Below, piece after piece: positions 17,317-26,973 of a stretch of DNA of 64,000 nucleotides (position 1 is its first letter; each line of letters opens with the position of its first letter). This DNA comes from Arsenophonus sp048493715 (GTDB lineage Bacteria; Pseudomonadota; Gammaproteobacteria; Enterobacterales; Enterobacteriaceae), in contig JBGDCZ010000014.1 of the NCBI GenBank assembly GCA_048493715.1, forward strand, positions 1-64,000, given 5' to 3'. Position numbers and translations under genes: made by a program. The notes under the pieces are model-generated. The model was not told where the DNA came from, did no database searches, and saw only the letters and a program-made list of their open reading frames with translations.

Positions 17317-17874
17317 TTAAGAACTGGCTAATTGGTTGGCGATTGATTGTCCAACCTGAGCCCAACCTCTTGCTAACGTCCTAACTAACGCCGAATAACC
17401 ATTTTCCTCTTGATCAAGTTGCAGACTAAAATCTCGTTTGATGATGCCTTTATCACTTTTATATATCCAGTTTCCTTGAATAATAACTTTACCATCATAA
17501 CAGCCATGAAAAGCGGTCAAAATGACATTAAGACTATCAAGTTTGTTTTCCAGCGGCTGAGCGGACACTAATCGATCAGGTAAGGCCATCGATAACTGAT
17601 TGACTAAATTTTGCATCAACTGTTGTTCTAACGGACTTGCCCATAAATGATTTGCTGCATTAACATAATTGACATCGCTCGTCTGGTAAGTAATACCATT
17701 AGCCGCTAATATTCCAGACAACTGCACAGTCTGTACCCATAGCTGTTTTTGTGTTAATAAGTCACTTTTTTTATTCACTAGACCTGCCGTTGTTGGTAAT
17801 TGATAATAAGATTTTTCAACACCTCTACTACAGCCGATAACTAATAAACAACAAATCCATGCCAAATATCTCAT
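17317..17874 (-). CDS. pqiC: PqiC outer-membrane lipoprotein
   Basis: 185 aa (E. coli PqiC/YmbA about 187), last gene of pqiABC. The N-terminus MRYLAWICCLLVIGC is a lipoprotein signal with lipobox LVIG|C; the next residues SRG do not include the Asp that keeps lipoproteins in the inner membrane, so outer-membrane sorting is expected. An ABC-transporter auxiliary (DUF330) domain follows (YYQLPTTAGL; LWVQTVQLSGIL). PqiC forms the outer-membrane anchor for the PqiB needle that bridges the periplasm in lipid transport. Its start overlaps the pqiB stop (TAATG). It is intact although pqiB is interrupted. Confidence 0.9.
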   Translation of the reverse strand: MRYLAWICCLLVIGCSRGVEKSYYQLPTTAGLVNKKSDLLTQKQLWVQTVQLSGILAANGITYQTSDVNYVNAANHLWASPLEQQLMQNLVNQLSMALPDRLVSAQPLENKLDSLNVILTAFHGCYDGKVIIQGNWIYKSDKGIIKRDFSLQLDQEENGYSALVRTLARGWAQVGQSIANQLASS

Positions 17875-19511
17875 TATTTTTTCGCCTTCTTTGGTTCTGG
17901 ATCCTTCATAGGTTTCGCTTCAAAAACCAGCGCATTACTCTTATTATTTAATGTCTTGATCACAGGTTGAATATCTCTTAATACCTGATCAAGGTGCTGC
18001 ATATTATCGATCATTTTATTATATGCTGGTGAACCTGGCTGCAAACCTTGCATAACTCGATTTAATTCAATCAAAGTCTGTTGCAAATCAGCCGGAATAT
18101 TTTGAAAGTCTTTGCTAGTCATTAGCTTATTCAATTCAGATAAGTTACGTTGCGCTTCACGAATAGTTTTCTGACTTTCGGCTAATGTATTTTTTACTTG
18201 ACTTATCATAAGTTCAATTGGTATACGGTTGATCTTATCCAATGCCTCAACCATTTTTTGCTGGATCTGTGATAAGCCAGCACTGATGGTTGGGATAATA
18301 TCATAATCAGCAACTTTTAATGGCCCTTTCCATTGGCCTTTTTCTGGATAGAAACCCAAATCGACATATAATGCGCCAGTAATTAGGTTAGCCAATTTTA
18401 AAGCCGCTCTTAATCCTTTTTTCAATGCCACAGCAAATTCTTTTTCCAGATCAATATCAGTACTGACACGGCCAGGCTCAATATGAATTAAAACCGGAAC
18501 GCGGAATTCATTATCCAATTTTTGCCGTAATTTATCAAAATCAAACGGTACCTCCATCACGGTACCTAAGCGAATTCCTCTGAATTCAACCGGTGCTCCA
18601 GGTTGCAATCCGCGAACTGAATCGGTGAAAAACAGGATAAAATCTTTATGTTTAGAATATAAAGAGTTCTGAATACTTTTTTGATCTTCATAAAGTTTGA
18701 ATAGACTTTTGTCTTCTACCCGCTTACCCGGTTGCTAACCATCCACAATATCAAAACTAACCTCACCACTAAATAATGTGGTTAAAGAGCCCATCTCTAA
18801 GCGAACGCCTTGCGCTGACAAATCAAAAGCAATACCACTATCCTTCCAAAAGCGAACATTCTCCGTCACCAAGCCATCATAAGGTGCGTTGATAAAAAGC
18901 TGATAATGCATATTGTGACTTTTAATATCAAACGAACTCGCTTCTACCGAACCGACGCGATAACCATGAAACAATACTGGCGCGCCAGTATTTAATCTAC
19001 CAGCCTGATCACTAGTTAGAATCACTCTAATACCTTTAGCATCAGGGGAAGCTAAGGGCGGTGAATCTAATAAGTCAAATTTTTCCGCATGCTCCTGACT
19101 ATTGCCAGGTTGTACTTCAATAAATACGCCGGAAAATAAGGTTCCTAGTCCGGTTATTCCCTCTTTGCCAATAGCCGGTTTAACAATCCAGAATGCGGTA
19201 TCTTTTTTTAACAGATCCCTCATACTATCATTTAAACGCGCTTTAATAATTACTCGCTTAAAATTCTCATCAAGGGAAATTTTTTCAACAGATCCTATAT
19301 CCACACTACGATTTTTAAGTTTTGTTTTACCCGCCTCGACACCTTCTGCATTATAAGTAATTAATGTAACTTCAGGACCTAAATGGCTAAAATGGTAAAT
19401 TAAAATCCAGGCACCGATAAATACAGTGATAATTGGAATTATCCAAATCGGTGACCAGCTTTTAAGTTTACTGGTCTTTGCTTGCGCATCAGTTTTATCT
19501 TGATTAGCCAC
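17874..19511 (-). pseudogene. pqiB: pqiB MCE-domain protein interrupted by one amber codon
   Basis: The whole 546-codon frame is open except for TAG at 18735-18737, near codon 259. Before it lie an N-terminal membrane helix (WSPIWIIPIITVFIGAWILI) and two MCE domains. After it the same frame continues with no shift: QPGKRVEDKSLFKLYEDQKS, the third MCE domain (GLQPGAPVEFRGIRLGTVME) and the long C-terminal helix that forms the needle. PqiB hexamers span the periplasm between PqiA and PqiC. A restart at 18608 (TTG) could make a 244-aa piece without the membrane anchor. pqiA upstream overlaps by 8 bp and is intact, as is pqiC. Confidence 0.8.
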
Positions 19512-20796
19512 CTTGCAACCCCTTTTCTAACCGAATACTACTTTGCGCTACCATATTACAGCGATCCCACGTTAACCGCGGATCAAAAGTCATTGCCGCA
19601 AACATGGTTAAAATAACAACAGCAGCAAACAAAATCACCCCAATTGCTGGTGAAACGCACATTAATCGCCCCATTTGCACCAGTGACGATAGCACTACAA
19701 TAACAAACACATCAATCATTGACCAACGTCCAACATATTCTACCAATTCATAAATAAAGTGCATCTTGGCTGGATCTCGATTGCCATAACCTTTAGCATC
19801 AAGACATAACCAACCTATTGCCAGTATCTTTAAACTCGGTACCATAATGCTAGCAATGAAAATAATAATAGCGACCGGATAAGAACCATCACCCCACAGT
19901 AAAATAACACCGGACATAATAGTAGAGTCTAGTCTACTACCTAATGTATTGGTGATCATAACAGGCAAAACATTTGCAGGAACATAAAGAACTAAAGAGG
20001 AGATCAATAACGCCATAGTACATTGTAAACTATTAGGGTGCCTAACATAACCCTTGACATGACAACGAGGGCAATATTTTCGTTCGGCCGGCAAAATAGC
20101 CATACATGTATGACAGGATCTCAAACCTTGGCTAATACCACTTTTGCCTTCTTGCAGAGGGATATCAAGCTTTGGCGCTTCAGCTATCTGTTGCCATAAC
20201 CAATAACGATCCAAACATTGAAATGCCCGCACCTGAAGCAAACAAAAGAAGCAATAGGGAATAAAACTAATACCTAAAGCAGCATCACCATAAGACATCA
20301 ATTTAACAAAACTAACCAAAACCCCTGCTAGAAAAATTTCTACCATACACCAGGCTTTCATTTGAAATAACGTCCTGGCAAGATTTATTTTTAACCAAAG
20401 CTGGATATTAACTCGTTGACATAATAAAATAATGGCAACCATGCAAAAAGCCGGGATCACAACGACAAAAAAGATAAAAAACAGTCCCAGGCTATCATAA
20501 TTTACCTCAAACATCGCTTGCGCTATATCCAACAGAGAAATCTGACTTTCAATGCCCATGACACTCATTTTGACGTAAGGAAACAAGCCGGCAAGAAGCA
20601 ACATAACTAAGGCACTAATAGCAATCGCTGTTGGTTGATTAGCTTGATAGCGCCATTTAGAAGATAAAACCGTATGACAACGTGGACAACTGGCTTTAAT
20701 ATCTTGCGCTAAAACCGGTAGTGCCACCAATAAATCACATTGAGGACAGAGTATCTTATTATGGCAACTTTTATTAAGATGATTATGAGAGCACAA
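19504..20796 (-). CDS. pqiA: PqiA inner-membrane protein
   Basis: 430 aa (E. coli 417). Two rubredoxin-like zinc ribbons (CPQCD/CPRCH near 17-41; CHTC/CPRCH near 230-245) each precede a four-helix PqiA/YebS membrane domain (SALVMLLLAGLFPYVKMSVM; LLISSLVLYVPANVLPVMIT). PqiA is the inner-membrane partner of the PqiB tunnel. Start: no ATG fits, but the TTG at 20794-20796 gives MCSHNHLNK, which aligns with E. coli MCEHHH, and GGAGAT lies just before it. First gene of pqiABC; uup lies 40 bp upstream on the same strand, as in E. coli. Confidence 0.93.
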   Translation of the reverse strand: MCSHNHLNKSCHNKILCPQCDLLVALPVLAQDIKASCPRCHTVLSSKWRYQANQPTAIAISALVMLLLAGLFPYVKMSVMGIESQISLLDIAQAMFEVNYDSLGLFFIFFVVVIPAFCMVAIILLCQRVNIQLWLKINLARTLFQMKAWCMVEIFLAGVLVSFVKLMSYGDAALGISFIPYCFFCLLQVRAFQCLDRYWLWQQIAEAPKLDIPLQEGKSGISQGLRSCHTCMAILPAERKYCPRCHVKGYVRHPNSLQCTMALLISSLVLYVPANVLPVMITNTLGSRLDSTIMSGVILLWGDGSYPVAIIIFIASIMVPSLKILAIGWLCLDAKGYGNRDPAKMHFIYELVEYVGRWSMIDVFVIVVLSSLVQMGRLMCVSPAIGVILFAAVVILTMFAAMTFDPRLTWDRCNMVAQSSIRLEKGLQGG

Positions 20797-20836
20797 CTTT
20801 CATCTCCTCTATACAGTCACAACGCAAAATTATTGG

Positions 20837-22741
20837 CTATCTTTTACAGGATTCTAATTCTTGCCAACGTTCGAATATCATCTCCATTTCTGCTTCTTTC
20901 TCGGTTAAAGCTTTCAACACGGGTTCGGTAATGGCATGCGGCTGATTAAAAAAATCAGGCGCGCTAACTTGAGATTGCAATATGACGATTTCAGCTTCTA
21001 GCGCTTCTAGTCGTACCGGTAACTGTTCAAGTTCTCGCAATAAGTGATAACTAATTTTATTACTTTTGCGTTTTGGCCGCCCTTTTGTTTTTTCCGCTGC
21101 TATAGAATCGGTGTTATTAACAGCAGAATGAAATAAACAAACCTGTTGTTTACGTTGCTGATCGGCATCATAAAAACCACCGACATAACGACCTACTTTA
21201 CCATTTCCTTCAAATATCCAACACTCGGTCACGGTATTATCAACAAATTTTCGATCATGGCTAACCAATAATACTGTCCCTTTATAACTATCAACGAGCT
21301 CTTCCAATAGTTCAAGTGTTTCAATATCTAAATCATTAGTGGGTTCATCAAGGATCAATAAGTTACTGGGTTTTAGAAACAAACGTGCCAATAACAACCG
21401 ATTTTTCTCTCCTCCTGAAAGGGCTCGTACCGGTGTCATTGCCCGTTTTGGATAAAACAAGAAATCTTGTAAATAGCCAAGAACATGACGCGACTGTCCG
21501 TTAACCATCACTTCCTGTTTACCCTCAGCTAAATTATCCATTACCGTTTTATCAGGATCTAACGTTATTCTATGTTGATCAAAATAAGAGATCTCAAGTT
21601 TGCTCCCACGATAAATTTTGCCACTATCCGCTTTAAGTTGTCCTAACATCAACTTAAGCAATGTTGTTTTACCACAACCATTAGGCCCGATTAAGGCTAT
21701 TTTACCGCCACGTTGTACTTGAACACTAAAGTTATCAATTAATACTTTATTGCCAATGCGATAATTGATGTTTTCAAGCTCAAACACTAGCTTGCCAGAA
21801 CGACTTGCCTCTTCAACCTGCATCTTTGCCGCGCCAATTACCTCACGCCGTTGCGAACGTTCTAACCGTAAGGATTTCAAAGCGCTAACTCTACCTTCAT
21901 TACGCGTACGTCGTGCTTTTATTCCCTGTCTGATCCAAATTTCTTCCTGTGCTAACTTACGATCAAACTCAGTATCCTGTTGCTCTTCTATTCGTAATGC
22001 TTCCTCCTTATTAGTCAAGTAATTGTCATAATCACCTGGCCAAGAAGTTAATTTACCCCGATCAAGATCAATAATGCGGGTTGCCATATGGCGAATAAAA
22101 GAACGATCATGCGAGATAAAAACGATACTTCCTGAGAAATCTTTTAGAAAATTTTCTAACCATAAGATAGTGTCAATATCAAGATGATTGGTTGGTTCAT
22201 CAAGAAAAAGAACACGTGGGCCACACACTAAAGCGCGCGCTAATGCGGCTTTACGTAACCAACCGCCGGATAAAGCGGATAACACATTATAGGCAGGCAG
22301 CTGCAATTGCTTGATCACATCATTGATTTGACTATCAAGTAACCACAAATTATGACGTTCTAATACCTCCTGCAATTCAGCTAACTTATTAAGATTCTTC
22401 TCACTGGGATCCTGTTCCACCATTTTTGCTGTTTTATGAAAGGATTTAATATAATCAACCTGCTCTTTAGCACCTTCGGCGACAAAATCAAAAACAGTAC
22501 CGACAATATCGCGCGGTGGATCCTGTTGTAAACGAGCGACTTGCAGATCCTGTTGATAAACCACCTGTCCATCATCGAGCGGTTGTTCTTTAGTCAATAC
22601 TCGCATTAGCGTTGATTTGCCGGCACCATTACGTCCCACCAAGCAGATCCTTTCATTTTCTTCAATATGCAAATCTGTATTAGCTAATAATGGCGCATCA
22701 CTAAAAGCCAGATAAGCACCTGACATATTAATTAATGACAT
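20837..22741 (-). CDS. uup: ABC-F ATPase Uup
   Basis: 634 aa (E. coli 635). Soluble ABC-F protein with two nucleotide-binding domains and no membrane part, acting on ribosomes and linked to transposon precise excision and recombination-intermediate tolerance. NBD1: Walker A GRNGAGKST, signature LSGGWLRKAALARAL, Walker B VLFLDEPTNHLDI. NBD2: Walker A GPNGCGKTT, signature LSGGEKNRLLLARLF, Walker B LLILDEPTNDLDI. The Glu following each Walker B Asp is kept. The C-terminal coiled-coil DNA-binding region (LREELQL-like, EALEAEIVILQSQ; EKEAEMEMIFERW) is present. It begins 3 bp after rlmKL, so the two are probably cotranscribed. Confidence 0.95.
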   Translation of the reverse strand: MSLINMSGAYLAFSDAPLLANTDLHIEENERICLVGRNGAGKSTLMRVLTKEQPLDDGQVVYQQDLQVARLQQDPPRDIVGTVFDFVAEGAKEQVDYIKSFHKTAKMVEQDPSEKNLNKLAELQEVLERHNLWLLDSQINDVIKQLQLPAYNVLSALSGGWLRKAALARALVCGPRVLFLDEPTNHLDIDTILWLENFLKDFSGSIVFISHDRSFIRHMATRIIDLDRGKLTSWPGDYDNYLTNKEEALRIEEQQDTEFDRKLAQEEIWIRQGIKARRTRNEGRVSALKSLRLERSQRREVIGAAKMQVEEASRSGKLVFELENINYRIGNKVLIDNFSVQVQRGGKIALIGPNGCGKTTLLKLMLGQLKADSGKIYRGSKLEISYFDQHRITLDPDKTVMDNLAEGKQEVMVNGQSRHVLGYLQDFLFYPKRAMTPVRALSGGEKNRLLLARLFLKPSNLLILDEPTNDLDIETLELLEELVDSYKGTVLLVSHDRKFVDNTVTECWIFEGNGKVGRYVGGFYDADQQRKQQVCLFHSAVNNTDSIAAEKTKGRPKRKSNKISYHLLRELEQLPVRLEALEAEIVILQSQVSAPDFFNQPHAITEPVLKALTEKEAEMEMIFERWQELESCKR

Positions 22742-22744
22742 AAA

Positions 22745-24865
22745 TTATTTTTCCTCACCGGCATGACAAATCAACCAGCAGTTATGGATCTGGCGATTAC
22801 GGATAAAATCGAGTGAAACGGTTTGTTGGGTGATATCCTTGGCAGTTAATCCTATCTGAGTGATCCCCACCATATCCATTTTGAAGCCACACTTATTATT
22901 GGAAAATAGCACGGTACCCTCACGACGCAACAAGCGCTTAATGTGCATCATCAAGTTGATATGATCACGCTGCACATCAAAGGTATTAGTCATTCGTTTT
23001 GAATTGGGAAAAGTCGGCGGATCAACGAAAATCAAATCAAACTTTTCTGTTGTCTGCGCTAACCAGCCTAAGCAATCAGCTTGGATAAGCCGATGCTGTC
23101 GTCCGGTTAAGTTATTGGTCTGTAAATTTTTTTCTGCCCATTCTAAATAAGTACGCGACATATCAACACTGGTAGTTGAACGAGCACCGCCAAGACCTGC
23201 GTGTACCGAAGCCGAAGCCGTGTAAGCAAACAAATTTAAAAAATCTTTTCCTTTGCTCATCTTAGCTAACATTTTACGCACTAAACGATGATCTAAAAAC
23301 AGTCCTGTATCCAGATAATCCGTCAAATTCACCCATAGTTGAGCATTATACTCATGCACTAATAAAAATTTACCTTGTTGGGATAATTTCTCATACTGTT
23401 GCTTACCTGATTGACGACGTTTGCGGGTTTTTAACACCAATTGTGGAGAAGTTAACGCCAATACCTGCATGGTTGCACTAATTACATCAAACAAACGTTG
23501 TCTTGCTTTATGACTATCAATACTCTTTGGTGGTGTATGCTCTTGAATAACAATATGTGGGCCATAACGATCAACCGCAACATTATATTCAGGTAAATCC
23601 GCATCATAAATACGATAACAGTCAATGGCTTGTTGCTTCGCCCATTTATTTAGTTTTTTCTCATTTTTTTTCAATCTGTTAGCAAAATCTTCAGCAACTA
23701 TGCGCTGAGCACCTACCGATTTAGCTGATAACTGATAATTTTTCTGAATGCAATTTAAAGGCCCATTTTTAGCTTTAAATTCACGTTCAGTTCTTAATCC
23801 TAAGAAAGTTAATAGTTCTGGCGAACCACTAAATAGTGACAACTGCCAACCGGCAAACTGCTCCTTTAATACCTTGCCTAATAAACTATAAAGTGCTATT
23901 AAAGCAGGTTCGCTTTGTAAACGCTCACCATAAGGTGGATTACTGGTGATAAAACCCTTTTCGGCTAAGGGAAATGGATTTACCAACTTAGCTGTGTCAC
24001 CATGTTGGAAGTTTATTAAAGATTGAACACCCGCACGTTTGGCATTCTTTTTCGCAATCTCTAAAATATAGGGCTCAAGATCTAATCCATAGAAAAGCGC
24101 AGAAGCTTGCTGCAGGCCAGTTTGAAAACGCTTGTTCGCATCAGCAATTAAAGCCTCCCAAAGCTGTGAATTAAAACCTGACCAACCCTGAAATCCCCAA
24201 AATTGACGCTCTAATCCTGGTGCACGATCACAAGCCATCATTGCTGCTTCAATTAATAATGTGCCAGAACCACACATAGGATCGACCATTGGCAATCCAG
24301 GCTGCCAACCCGAACGTAACACAATTGCCGCCCCTAAATTTTCCTTTATAGGTGCTTGACCTGCCAAACTACGATATCCACGGACATGGAGTGGATTACC
24401 GCTTAAATCCAACGATATAGTGGCATTATCCTTATATAAATGGACATTAATGCGTATATCAGGTTGTTGTTTGGCAATACTAGGTCGTTTATTCATTTTA
24501 CATTGAAAACTATCTACAATCGCGTCTTTGACGCGTAAAGCACCATACTGGCTATTACGGATAACCTGATTGGTTCCATTAAAATAAACGGCAAAAGTAT
24601 TATTGACAGAAAATAGATCCGGCCAATCAATGGCCTGTACTGAAAGGTAGAGATCAAGATTACTAAAAACCGGGCTGCTATTTAAAAGTAATAAAATCCT
24701 TGAGGCTAATCGACTCCAAAGCAGACTCACATACATCCCACGTTCATCAACCTGAAAATACACCCCACCTTGAGCAATATGATAATTCTTTATCCCTAAT
24801 GCTTGCAGTTCACTTTTAAGTAATTCTTCCAGTCCAAATGCCGTACTAGCAAATAGAGCTTTCAT
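22745..24865 (-). CDS. rlmL: 23S rRNA methyltransferase RlmKL
   Basis: 706 aa (E. coli 702), a fusion of two methyltransferases acting on domain V helix 74 of 23S rRNA. The N-terminal THUMP domain (about 45-155) and RlmL domain make m2G2445, with the SAM loop DPMCGSGTLL and the target-base motif SNPPYGERL. The C-terminal RlmK domain makes m7G2069, with LNLFAYTASASVHA and VDPPTFPNS. All key motifs are intact. ATG 24865 gives MKALFASTAFGLEELL. It is the head of a run with uup and the pqi genes and is divergent from the ycbX remnant. Confidence 0.94.
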   Translation of the reverse strand: MKALFASTAFGLEELLKSELQALGIKNYHIAQGGVYFQVDERGMYVSLLWSRLASRILLLLNSSPVFSNLDLYLSVQAIDWPDLFSVNNTFAVYFNGTNQVIRNSQYGALRVKDAIVDSFQCKMNKRPSIAKQQPDIRINVHLYKDNATISLDLSGNPLHVRGYRSLAGQAPIKENLGAAIVLRSGWQPGLPMVDPMCGSGTLLIEAAMMACDRAPGLERQFWGFQGWSGFNSQLWEALIADANKRFQTGLQQASALFYGLDLEPYILEIAKKNAKRAGVQSLINFQHGDTAKLVNPFPLAEKGFITSNPPYGERLQSEPALIALYSLLGKVLKEQFAGWQLSLFSGSPELLTFLGLRTEREFKAKNGPLNCIQKNYQLSAKSVGAQRIVAEDFANRLKKNEKKLNKWAKQQAIDCYRIYDADLPEYNVAVDRYGPHIVIQEHTPPKSIDSHKARQRLFDVISATMQVLALTSPQLVLKTRKRRQSGKQQYEKLSQQGKFLLVHEYNAQLWVNLTDYLDTGLFLDHRLVRKMLAKMSKGKDFLNLFAYTASASVHAGLGGARSTTSVDMSRTYLEWAEKNLQTNNLTGRQHRLIQADCLGWLAQTTEKFDLIFVDPPTFPNSKRMTNTFDVQRDHINLMMHIKRLLRREGTVLFSNNKCGFKMDMVGITQIGLTAKDITQQTVSLDFIRNRQIHNCWLICHAGEEK

Positions 24866-24968
24866 ATGCTGTCACCTGAATAAAAAATTGCACTACATTA
24901 TAGCTAACCCTGCGCACATATCATAAAGTTACTAACAAAAAATTATTGCGATTAAACAAGAGTTGAAA

Positions 24969-26098
24969 ATGATCCGGTTATCTCGTCTTTATATCTATCC
25001 AGTTAAATCAATGAAAGACTTTCGCTTGTCCAAAGCTTATGCAGAGAATAGTGGCCTGGTTTTTGATCGTTATTTTATGGTTACCAATGCTCAGGGTAAA
25101 TTTATTACTGCGCGACAATATCCATCCATGTTGTTATTTAAACCAATAATACTTGATAACGGCATCCAATTACAGGTGCACCCGATAATCAAACAACGAC
25201 TATTTTATATAAAGATTTTATTAATCATCCCTTACCGACTGAAGTATGGGGAAATCATTTTACTTCATTAGCCACACCAGTAAAAACTAATCAATGGCTA
25301 TCGCAATATTTTAATATTGCAGTGCAATTATGGTGGTTAGGAAAAATACCCAGCCGACACATAAAAAAATTTCCTACTATTCCTCTCTTACTTTTCCGAC
25401 GGCTATCCTTATCTTCTTATTAATCAAGCCTCATTTAAAGCGGTGCAACAACAATGCCCAGCGAATATCAACATTGAACAACTTAAAGGCAATTTGATCA
25501 TAACAGGTGCAGAAGCGTTTGCGGAAGATAGCTGGCAAACGATACAAATCGGTGATGTTATTTTTGAGCTTGTTAAACCTTGTAGCCGCTGCATTTTAAC
25601 AACCGTCAATATTAATAAAGGCACACAACATTAATAAAGGCACACAACAGCCAAGCGGGGAGCCGCTAACAACTCTACAAAAATTTCGCACTAACGAGAA
25701 TGGAGAAATTGATTTTGGTCAAAATGCCATCGCCAAAAACAGCGGTTTGATGCGTGTTGGCGATGCGGTAAAAATCCTAGCCAAAAAAGTACCGAAGCAT
25801 ATAAGATGCTAAAAACCACACCAACAGCCATTATTAAGCCAGCAAACAAAATGCCATTAACAATTAATGTTAATGGCACAGAATATGTAGCTAATAATCA
25901 AACTGTTATTTTAGAACAATTGGAAAAGCACGTATTAAAGATCCCTTATTCATACCGAGCAGGTATTTGTGGCTGTTGTAAAATGAAATTAATAGAAGGT
26001 GAAGTGATACCATTGACAAACACCGCGATCAAAAAAATGGAATGATTCTTAGTTGTAGTTGTATTCCCAAAACAAATATTAAATTTTTATTAAACTAA
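24969..26098 (+). pseudogene. ycbX: ycbX MOSC/ferredoxin protein, broken
   Basis: Aligns end to end with YcbX (369 aa; MOSC beta-barrel and MOSC domain plus C-terminal 2Fe-2S ferredoxin domain), the molybdenum-cofactor enzyme that reduces N-hydroxylated bases. From ATG 24969: IRLSRLYIYPVKSMKDFRLS. A frameshift near 25200, then GYPYLLINQASF in another frame, VKPCSRCILTTVNINKGTQ with the MOSC Cys, a 19-bp tandem duplication that shifts the frame, then FGQNAIAKNSGLMRVGD. The ferredoxin domain has YRAGICGCCKMKL, in which the first ligand Cys has become Tyr. Ends at TAA 26096-26098. At least four lesions. Confidence 0.9.
25611..25648 (+). repeat. Exact 19-bp tandem duplication
   Basis: ATTAATAAAGGCACACAAC occurs twice in a row (25611-25629 and 25630-25648). 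Removing one copy restores the ycbX frame across NINKGTQ to PSGEPLTTLQKF, so the duplication is one of the inactivating events. Confidence 0.9.
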
Positions 26099-26212
26099 TT
26101 CTTATCCATCATTCGCCATCAATGAATGATGGATAGTTCTACTCATTAAGAAAACGCTTGGCAATTTTGTTATTATATAAACCTTGAATATTGATTAATT
26201 CAGGTTATATCT

Positions 26213-26761
26213 TTATGAAACGGCCCTTTCGTACATTAAGTTATTGACTGGTGCTTGATAAATCATTAAGCGATTATTCATAATCTTAATCGGATCACAA
26301 AACCTCATTACCCGATCTTTTAATACTAACCGAGGCTCAATAAGTAAACACAAACTGGCATATTTGCCTGCTTCTGCCACTAAAAACAATGCCTGCTGCC
26401 CACTACCTTCAATATGAACCTGAACAACATCCCCTAACACCAAATCCTCGTGACAATTTACCGGCAAAAAATACCAGCTTCTGGGCATCTGCGGTTTTAA
26501 AAAACGAAAAGCTACTAATGCATTTAAAATTAATTCCGCACTATGCTCAATAGAAAGTGATAATTTGTACACCTGTTCTTCAATACAATGATATAACCCC
26601 GCATCATCAATGTTAAAAGGCATTTCTCCATAAGCAGATGCCACCAACATTTTTGCCGGAAAACATGAACGAAATAACATACCATTTGCTAAATCTAGCA
26701 TCATCCTTTCATGTTCTTGATCGTAATACCAGCGCCACTGATTATTGGGTTTTATTTTCAT
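26213..26761 (-). CDS. zapC: Cell division protein ZapC
   Basis: 182 aa (E. coli ZapC/YcbW 180). Cytoplasmic protein that bundles FtsZ protofilaments at the division ring. The N-terminus is nearly identical to E. coli (NNQWRWYYDQEHERMMLDLA, NGMLFRS), and the centre has LILNALVAFRFLKPQMPRSW. ATG 26761 starts MKIKPNNQW as in the family. Intact. It lies between the ycbX remnant and pyrD, as in E. coli, but transcribed from its own upstream region of about 210 bp. Confidence 0.93.
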   Translation of the reverse strand: MKIKPNNQWRWYYDQEHERMMLDLANGMLFRSCFPAKMLVASAYGEMPFNIDDAGLYHCIEEQVYKLSLSIEHSAELILNALVAFRFLKPQMPRSWYFLPVNCHEDLVLGDVVQVHIEGSGQQALFLVAEAGKYASLCLLIEPRLVLKDRVMRFCDPIKIMNNRLMIYQAPVNNLMYERAVS

Positions 26762-26973
26762 TTATCACCCCTCAATCTGTTCACTCTATTTACTAGCTCA
26801 AAGTTCATACTAATTAAAATTAAGATAAAAAATATTTCTATAATAGAAATAATAGAAATAATTTCGAGTTTTTATGTAAAGATATTTAAAGAAAATCCAC
26901 AAGTTAATAAATTATCAAGTAACTATTGATTAATAGGAAAACTAGTTACTTGTTTAATAACCTTAAATCAAGA

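Noticed and set aside
17874..18608. A separate 244-aa MCE protein gene after a 258-aa one
   Set aside because: The frame between them is continuous apart from one TAG, and the two add up to the exact length of PqiB.
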